This document shows positions 56,841-64,000 of a DNA stretch of 64,000 nt, in pieces. The number at the start of each line of letters is the position of its first letter. Position 1 is the first letter of the stretch. A program made the translations under genes and the position numbers. The stretch comes from Inonotus obliquus (lineage: Eukaryota > Basidiomycota > Agaricomycetes > Hymenochaetales > Hymenochaetaceae): the NCBI GenBank assembly GCA_032164295.1, contig JAJHTX010000009.1:1426001-1490000 (forward strand). Reading direction: 5' to 3'. Below the pieces are notes generated by a model that saw nothing but the letters and a program-made list of their open reading frames with translations, was not told the DNA's origin and made no database searches.

Positions 56841-57754
56841 CGTCGTCACGATATTCGCTCTCGGAGCACGATGCCAAATTGAAGCAGAGACAAGCAAGGC
56901 GAGATGTAGACAATAGACGCGCCAGACGCCAGGAAAAGGGGATTAGAGATGAGGTGAAACGGAGTTAAGAGATGAAAGAGGAGGGCACCCTTCTAGTACG
57001 ACCTGTCAAGCTGCGCCTAATCCGAATCACAGCTCCTGTGCTGATTACAGATGTCTTTTGACCCAGTGATGATGCGATGATCAGGAAATAAAAACCATAA
57101 GTAGTTCAGACCAGGATTTCTTACTCCCCGCCAGTGCCTGTCAGAGTGGAATAGGGGGTGAGGAATAAGTACCCGAATTCGCTGGAGGAGAATTATACTC
57201 ATTGGGGCGAAGAATAACAGGATGAAGAGCGGGAACCACGGCGATGAGAGGTTCATCGCTTTCCTGACGAGATCGGTTGTTGCATGATTCCCTTGCCGCA
57301 ATTGACGGATTTTGACAGATTGTGTACATCGCCCATTCATATCCAAGTACCCTCCCCCAAGAAGACAGCAGTGAGAGAACTTCGCTGGGCACGAGGCCGC
57401 CGCTGAGTTGAAATGCTGTGAGCAGATAAGGATGATGGTCGGTCTAGAAATGGCATGGGCCATAACGAGTCAAATTAATGTGAGCCACGAGGAAGGCTGA
57501 CAACGCACCATTGAGGAATACGGACGCAGAGCAATCGTATGGTGAAAGTCGCAAGAGATTGTGTCCATGTTCTGCCACAGAACGGTCAAAGGAATATGGT
57601 CATACAAATATCATTTCATTATCAATCATTCTGACCAAGGACAGACGAATCTCACGATCTCGCGCCAAACTTTATGCTAAACACCTACCTCAAAAACCTC
57701 CAATTTGTCAACACTACACATCATCATATCATTATCATACGGTTCGAGAAAGTC
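56841..57754. other. Intergenic between DUF6533-like and MFS genes
   Basis: A 148-codon frame at 57017-57463 on the minus strand has a hydrophobic segment (FPLFILLFFAPMSIILL) but no family resemblance. It could be a decayed membrane-protein exon or chance. Otherwise nothing is seen. Confidence 0.4.
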
Positions 57755-60183
57755 AAAGCGACGCTTTGCCACGAGGCTCAAATGGCAATAATAACGCAAC
57801 GAATCCCGCAAAGATGGTCAACCCTCCCGAAATGTACACCGGAACGGCAGTCGTCACCTTTGCGTATAATGCGATAATTGGTGCCTGCGTACGTCAGTAT
57901 CAAACATCATGGAGAAATCGGATGCCATCAGTTTCGAAGTAGGAGCAAAGAGGAAGAGCAGGCGCACAATGATACTAAAGACGCGCGAGGCGATCGCAAC
58001 AAGACCATTACCCGTTCCCCTATCTTTTGCTGGGAAGATCTCTGGCGAAGCAGCATACAGGACGCCATACATTATCTATGAATGTTCGATTAATATCCGG
58101 AAACCAGCAGAAGACACACGATAGTCGCCTAATAAGTAGGTACTCACGTTACTAGAGAACGTATATCCACAATTCCATCCCAGAAGCGCATTGGACGTGC
58201 GAGCTGTCGTCGTCGCGAACAAGAAGACAGCCGTGGCAACTGATACGCAAGCGAAATGAGAAAGAGCTTACTCATTAGTTACGTTGTTGGGAAACTAAAT
58301 ACCACAGGATATCGTTAGAGTTCCCCTTCTTCCGATGACGGGTAGATCAACGGCCCATCCGGCCAGAAAGGCACCCGGTATTCCGGTGAGAGCCAGTATA
58401 ACGGTCTGCGAAAAAGCGCGAAGAATTAGAGGATCAAGTTCCTTTACCCATATGCATATTCCTTAGGCAAATATTTACGTTACGGTACGTGATCGCAAGG
58501 GATGCGTCTCCAAACGCAGCACCTTTGGAAGCCAGACTGTGCGATTCTAGTGAGTAACATAACTTCGTTATATAGAGGTTAGGTTTCGCAACTCACAGGA
58601 ACGGCAAGAAGCTATTGTACCTGGAGACCAGTATCTCAGCGTATCGCCGCGATAAGCGTGGGTTCTGATACTTACAGCGTAGAAGCAAGGCTGATCATGC
58701 CTAGTTATAAACGTAAGCGATATGGATTCAAGGGGTACAGACCTCATCCTTACCCCACAAAAATATCAGGAGGCTAGTCGACCAAGCAACCTTCTTCGTT
58801 GCAAACAGAGCCTTTACGTGGACCGACATCTCCTTGAAACTTCTCTTTGCTACACCTCGCAGACCCGTCTTGTGTTTTTCCTCACCGACGAAAAGCGGCG
58901 GCGCGCCGGGACCAGCGACAGCGCTAGCTCCGGCTTGCTTAAGCTGCTCGACAGTAAGGCTACATGTCGTTCCATTCACACGGGCAACCGCCTGTAACAC
59001 GGCAATGGCTTTCTCGTCTTCGCCTCGTGCAACGAGATAGCGCGGGCTCTCATGCAGGCGGAAGACGAGTGCGCGTAAGCACCACAATGCCAGCATCAAT
59101 CCTCCTAATGTGAAGAGCAAGTAGCGCCAACCACGATTCTCCGAGGTAGGACAGCCATCCTCGGCCGCGGCTATAAGGGAACAGGAGAAGTTTGATATGA
59201 GGGGCCAGGCGATTAGTGCTGCGATGAGATAGCCGATGCACCACCAGATCGACAGAACTGTCAGTAGATACTGGTGGCTTGCCGGAATAAATTCTAGTGT
59301 TTGAATTGGTTATCTGTCTGTCAAAGTAACAGGAAGAAAAGATAATGTACCAAGGAAAACCGCTGAATCAACCGGCATGTTCCCTCCCACGCCGATGCCG
59401 ATCACGGTGAAAAGAGAGGCAAGAGTGATGAAGTTGTGAGATCCGCCGGCGCTTACTCCAAACAATCCAGATAGGAATAGAGTGATATTAAACGACCACC
59501 TAATCAAACACTATAAGCCTTTGCCACCTGAGTTGAGTATATGCGCTTGCCTTCTTCCAATTATGTCGCTTCCGAGGCCCCAAAATGCGGCTCCGATGAA
59601 CTGGCCGATATTGAAAGCCAATGCCAGGAATGGCGGCCTGAATCCGAACTCATTAACAATGGGAGACAAGATCAATCCAGAGGTTTGCTGTTTTCCAATC
59701 AATGAGACCATTCGCTCAATTCACAACAGACGGACGACAAACGAACCGGCCAAATGCTATCACTGAGGAAAAGTAATGTCTCTGAAAATTTCATGATACG
59801 TTCTTGAATACACTTACGCAAACCAACCGAAACCAGCTCCGACGAAAAGACCCCACTGCACAACAAAAATCAGAATAAGTTATTTGGGATTCTTGATCTT
59901 CACATACTTGATATTTCCCCATCCCTATCTCTTTGAAAGCCTCATTCAAGAGATGTGCTTTCGCATGGTAGACTGGGTCGATATCCGATGCTTGCAAGAG
60001 GTCCACCCCTTCGCTCAACGAATCGGAAGAGCCGTCCATGCTCTTGCCATCAGCGACAGTGCTAGCAAAAGTATCGTCGGTCTGCAGACGAAGACCAGCC
60101 AACCTATTCTTCAGAATTGCATTATCATCGTCGTTGCTGACAGAGTTGTTAGTCATAGGACCAGAAGTCGTGTTTTCAGCCAT
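57755..60183 (-). CDS. MFS transporter, SV2/sugar-transporter-like (multi-exon)
   Basis: It is a plasma-membrane or organelle solute carrier of the major facilitator superfamily. ATG at 60183 begins a polar cytosolic N-terminus (MAENTTSGPMTNN, about 85 residues). The following blocks are joined by short introns: WGLFVGAGFGWFA, DSIWP, GLILSPIVNEFGFRPPFLAL, IGAAFWGLGSDIIGRR (the loop 2-3 motif), WSFNITLFLSGLFGVSAGG, IGVGGNMPVDSAVFLE, WWCIGYLIAALIAWP, WRYLLFTLGGLMLALW, the ESPRYLVARG motif, a cytosolic middle loop, then YGVLYAASPEIFPAKDRGTGNG, APIIALYAK, VYISGGLTIFAGFVALLLPFEPRGK and the stop at 57755. The layout fits 12 helices. One intron seems to use a GC donor (near 59545). The substrate is unknown. 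Exons between 58000 and 58700 were not all fixed. Confidence 0.78.
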
Positions 60184-60432
60184 TTGCACTTTGCGCGAGG
60201 CTTTCGAGAACCGTGAAGGACAGCACGACACGGGCTACCGAGCGTCGTCGCAAGGAGTGCTGTTGGTGTCTAGCTATATAGCCAGTGGATCATATAGAAC
60301 GGTAGGGAAGACCGTGGCAACCGATCTTGGACAGAGGCCAAGGTGGGCTAGTAAGTTCCCATGGAAAATTCTTTAAAATCATCAATTTATAATTATCACG
60401 CATACAATCTCGAATATTATTGGGCACAATGT

Positions 60433-61306
60433 TCAGCTTTTCTCTCCTGCAGCCTCTCGCTCCCTCTTCAGCCGTCGTCGCTTCACGTCCCAGTTGAACA
60501 CACGAGCCATGTTCACCTCCATGATTGTCGTCTGTTCCTTCAGATATTCCAGATCCGAGGTGTGATTCTCTAGATTCTCCTCTGCAACTTTTGATTTTGA
60601 TCTCAGCAACTCGATGGCTTCTGGTATCTTGTACGATAGCATAACGTCTGCCTATGGAATGATACGAGTAGTTTCAATCAGAAGTCAACCAGGAGTAGGA
60701 AGAGAATACGCACTCCGAGCCATAAGTATACCGTATCTGTATCTTCAAGTTCGGCTTCCGCATACAGCGTATCGTTAAGTTCAAACGCAGTCCTAAGCGG
60801 CTTTTTGGTGTTCGATGAAGCATCGTCTTCGTTAATGTCCAGATCGTCTTCATTATCACCATCGATTTTAGCCATCTTTCCTTCCTACATGTACCAGCTT
60901 AGCGTTCAACATACCCCTGTTAAAAGGCAAGGCGACATACCCGTTGTTCTTGCAAAAACTCCACCATCGCCAACGTTTTTTTGATATCTGGAATCTTCGC
61001 TTCAATCGCTGCTCTTCGCTGCGTCAAGTTCGCCTCCATATATCGGTACTTTCTTGTTGCACACGAGATAATCAGTATAAAGCCGGTCTCAGCAATCAAA
61101 CACGGCATACGCAAGCGCCTCTTGAAATCTCATCAATACAGGTTCCACTTCTGCATCCTGTCCTCCAACATGCTCCTCAACGTCTGTCTAGGTGACAACA
61201 GTTAAGTTGTAGCATGAATCCAACAAGTTAAACTCACGATGAATGGGGCATGAGGTATACCTCGTGGATTATTTTCGGAGCGTGGAGCTACGCCCTTTCC
61301 TGACAT
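60433..61306 (-). CDS. PAC10: Prefoldin subunit 3 (215 aa, 5 exons)
   Basis: Prefoldin is a cytosolic hexamer that passes unfolded actin and tubulin to the CCT chaperonin; subunit 3 (PAC10/GIM2/VBP1) is an alpha-type subunit. Exons 61306-61238, 61187-61111, 61052-60941, 60884-60714 and 60651-60433 join in phase. Alpha-class coiled coils enclose the beta hairpins: VLMRFQEALAKYRYME, LTQRRAAIEAKIPDIKKTL, MVEFLQEQR, then ELNDTLYAEAEL with TDTVYLWLGADVMLSY, then EAIELLRSKSKVAEENL and DLEYLKEQTTIMEVNMARVFNWDVKRRR. The signature matches the family throughout. The linker EGKMAKIDGDNEDDLDINEDD is acidic. It shares a 232-bp divergent interval with MRD1. The length agrees with the family (about 190-215). 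Confidence 0.93.
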
Positions 61307-61538
61307 TTTATCTTTGGGCTAATGCACCGAGAGACGGTGAGAGAGGGAATGTGGTCGATGGTGAGCGTCGTGCAGCATCTTTAAGCATCATTCTCCTTAT
61401 TTGGATAGAAGATCGACGTTTCCCGAAACGAAACGAATATCATCCTTTTTTCATTTTTCTCTTTTGCTTCAAGGTATGTAAGTACGACGTCTTCATGTCC
61501 ACCACCGCCCATAACCCTTACTATTCTCTCCTCCAGTC
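61307..61538. promoter_or_regulatory. Divergent promoter, prefoldin subunit 3 and MRD1
   Basis: A 232-bp interval lies between two head-to-head ATGs. It is short enough that the two promoters probably share elements. I see no unambiguous TATA box; a CT-rich tract (ctattctctcctccag) lies just before the MRD1 ATG. Confidence 0.5.
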
Positions 61539-64000
61539 ATGTCCCGTCTTATCATCAAGAACCTTCCTTCATACGTGACACCCGAGCGTCTCAAAGAGCA
61601 TTTCTCTCAGAAAGATGGACCAGGTGGAACTCTGACTGATGTCAAGGTCGCTCAAAAGCCTGATGGCACCTCTCGTCGCTTTGGCTTTATTGGGTTCAAA
61701 TCCGAGGGTGAAGCTCAGAGAGCACAGAAGTGGTTTGATAAGACTTTCATTAGCATGACGAGGATTAGCGTTCAGGTTGTCGAGGTGCATTTACAGAATG
61801 AACTTTTTCTAAAAGTCTGTTATTGACTGACACTACTCAGAAAGGAGCAAAAGATGCCCCTGCTCCACGTCCAAACAAGAAACCTCGCTTGGAACCCGTT
61901 TCAACAGATAAGCAACCCGAATCGGGTGCTGACAAGAAGCCAAAGATGCAAAAGAAGGGCGAATCTCCGAAACCTACATCAACGACGAAGAACAAGAAGG
62001 AAGCTGAATTCGAAGAGTTCATGCAAGTCATGCAACCTCGTACGAAGAATGAGCGGACATGGGCTAATGAAGATGAACCCGTTGCTGGTCCTTCGTCTCG
62101 CACGCTTGATGATCCGCCGAACTCGTCACGACAAGAACAGTCCGACAAGGTCAAAGACGAGAAGAGTGACGATATGGAGAAGGTGGACGACCTCGAATGG
62201 ATGCGAAGGCGAATGAAGAAAAATCTTGATAATGGCATGGAGGAAAGGGGCTTCGTACAGGACGAAGACGATCCTTCGCAAGACGAGCAGCTGGGAGCAA
62301 AGGTAAGGTCTCTTAGCCAGAGATGCGCATCATCGGCTAACACGAGTAATCTAGATCGAGCCTCCCGGACCTCAGAAAGAGGTCCAGCACGAACCATCGC
62401 CTACAGATGCAATTCTACAATCGGGTCGACTTTTCCTTCGTAATCTTTCTTATACTTGTACGCAATCAGACTTGGAAGCACAATTCTCCCGCTTTGGCGA
62501 ACTAGCTCAGGTTAGTCCGATCTCTTCCGTCCTTTCGTGTTATGGCATGCTTGGCGGAGGGCGGGGCCACCGTGATGACAAACTCCATAGGGACATCAGA
62601 ATCCGGAGGCAGAGCTTCTTGGGACTGTTGAGCATCTGGGAAATAGATAGTAGCTGATATTGTGGTCCCGCCACCCCAACTTTCATTGATCGCAAATTAA
62701 TTTATTAACGTACTACCTTTCAGGTTCATATCCCACTCGATCCCGTCTCAAAGGAATCAAAAGGTCTAGGGTTTGTAAGATTCAAAGATCCCGCGTGCGC
62801 AGTGAAGGCATACGAAGAACTCGATAAGACGCCTTTCCAAGGTCGACTCTTGCATATTTTGCCTGCCTCGGAACAAAAAGGGTCAGGCGTAAAGGGAGTT
62901 GAAGAAGCTATAGGCAAAGGTAATGTGAAAAAAGATAAAGAAACGAAACGAAAAGAGGGCGCGACGAAAGAGTTCAATTGGAGCATGCTATACATGAACG
63001 CCGATGCAGTAGCATCTTCCATAGCAGACCGAATGAGCATCTCCAAGGCGGACATACTCAATCCCGATGCTGATGGCGACGATAGCACTTCCGCAGCTGT
63101 GAAGCTAGCTCTTGCGGAGACGCACATCATCCAAGAGACAAAAGCTTTCCTAGACTCGGAGGGTATAGATCTTTCAGCGTTCTCCTCCCTTGACTCATCA
63201 GACCGGCTGGTTCGCGCCCGACACTCGGATACATGTATTCTTGTCAAAAACATACCGTACGGGACGACGACGGAACAGGTCCGTGCGCTATTCGAGCCGC
63301 ACGGAGAGCTGAGTCGAGTATTAGTACCGCCAGCTGGGACTATAGCAGTGGTGGATTTTGTACATCCTGATGAAGCCGCTAGGGGCTTTAAGGCTGTTGC
63401 GTACCGGCGGTTAGGAAGCTCTATCATCTATCTCGAGAAAGCACCGCTAGGTATCTTCAGCAGCTCATCATCCTATAAGAAGATCGCATCTTCTTCAGCA
63501 CCCACTGCCAACCCCGTCTCAGTGCCCGAAACGGGAGATGTTGAAGGAGAAAGTGAAGCCGCTCCTGGTTCGACGCTATTCGTCAAGAACCTCGCATTCG
63601 CAACGACCGCGGAACGCCTCACCTCTGTCGTCCGCCACCTCCCAGATTTCGTCTTTGCGCGGATCCAAACAAAACCCGATCCAAAGCGACCTGCAATACC
63701 AGGTCAACCGCCTCCACGACTCAGCATGGGCTTTGGCTTCGTCGGTTTCAAAACACCCGACGCAGCCAAGACAGCGTTGAAAAGTATGCAAGGTCTTATA
63801 CTCGACGGACATACTCTCTCTGTCAAGTTTGCTGGACGAGGAACGGAAGAGGACCGAATAGAGGACAAGGAGAAAGTCAAAGCGAAGACTACGAAAATGG
63901 TCGTTAAAAACGTCCCCTTCGAAGCTACCAAGAAAGATCTACGAGCTCTCTTCAGCGCTTACGGACAACTCAAAAGCGTACGATTACCGAAGAAATTCGA
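61539..64000 (+). CDS. MRD1: MRD1-like multiple RNA-recognition-motif protein (5' part, runs off the right edge)
   Basis: MRD1 binds pre-rRNA and U3 snoRNP in the nucleolus and is needed for 18S rRNA maturation. Exons 61539-61784, 61841-62302, 62355-62510 and 62724 onward join in phase. RRM1 is at the N-terminus (RLIIKNLPSYVT and RRFGFIGF). A basic linker holds EFEEFMQVMQPRTKNERTW, the family's conserved stretch. RRM2 reads RLFLRNLSYTCT and GLGFVRF. KEFNWSMLYMNADAV is also conserved. RRM3 is TCILVKNIPYGTT, RRM4 is TLFVKNLAFATT with MGFGFVGF, and RRM5 begins at MVVKNVPFEAT and is cut by the window end. Five or six RRMs in this spacing identify MRD1. The first intron falls just after RRM1. Confidence 0.92.

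Noticed and set aside
57017..57463. 148-codon minus-strand frame with a hydrophobic stretch
   Set aside because: It fits neither the MFS gene (which ends at 57755) nor the DUF6533-like gene, and has no family resemblance.

Overview
The window is nuclear DNA from a filamentous fungus, most likely a mushroom-forming basidiomycete. The genes have many short introns, the proteins are basidiomycete types (expanded F-box/LRR paralogs, a DUF6533-like membrane protein, Ser/Pro-rich proteins of no known family), and there is a eukaryotic tRNA gene and a LINE with RNase H. Most exon joins were rebuilt by eye from splice signals, phase and family resemblance; none was tested against transcripts.

Layout. 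(1) 1-1091: the start of a DCN1-like cullin-neddylation gene on the minus strand, cut by the left edge. (2) 1.8-22.3 kb: an array of six F-box/LRR paralogs, all on the minus strand. Copies B, C and E are open. Copy A has one nonsense codon. Copy D is a 3' remnant. Copy F is split by a 6.36-kb LINE with a 13-bp target-site duplication. A 1.08-kb near-perfect foldback element with TA duplications lies beside copy D. (3) 22.9-32.3 kb: housekeeping and lineage genes: an ALKBH6-like dioxygenase (8 exons), a POP8-like RNase P/MRP subunit, an 883-aa polar protein and a 615-aa F-box protein. tRNA-Arg(CCT) follows. (4) 34.6-37.1 kb: a divergent pair, a CMP/dCMP-type deaminase and an MPP6-like exosome cofactor. 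(5) 37.1-55.2 kb: two long gene-poor stretches either side of one proline-rich gene. (6) 55.2-64 kb: a DUF6533-like membrane protein, a multi-exon MFS transporter, prefoldin subunit 3 and the 5' part of MRD1 (rRNA processing), which runs off the right edge.

Themes. Several genes concern RNA (POP8, MPP6, MRD1, tRNA-Arg). DCN1 next to the F-box array puts a cullin-activating factor beside candidate SCF substrate receptors; any functional link is inference. The most unusual sequence is in 1-22.3 kb: tandem duplication with mosaic copies, a foldback element able to form a hairpin of about 440 bp, and a LINE whose ORF1 is in frame with the host gene it interrupted but is broken by two C:G-to-T:A-type stops.
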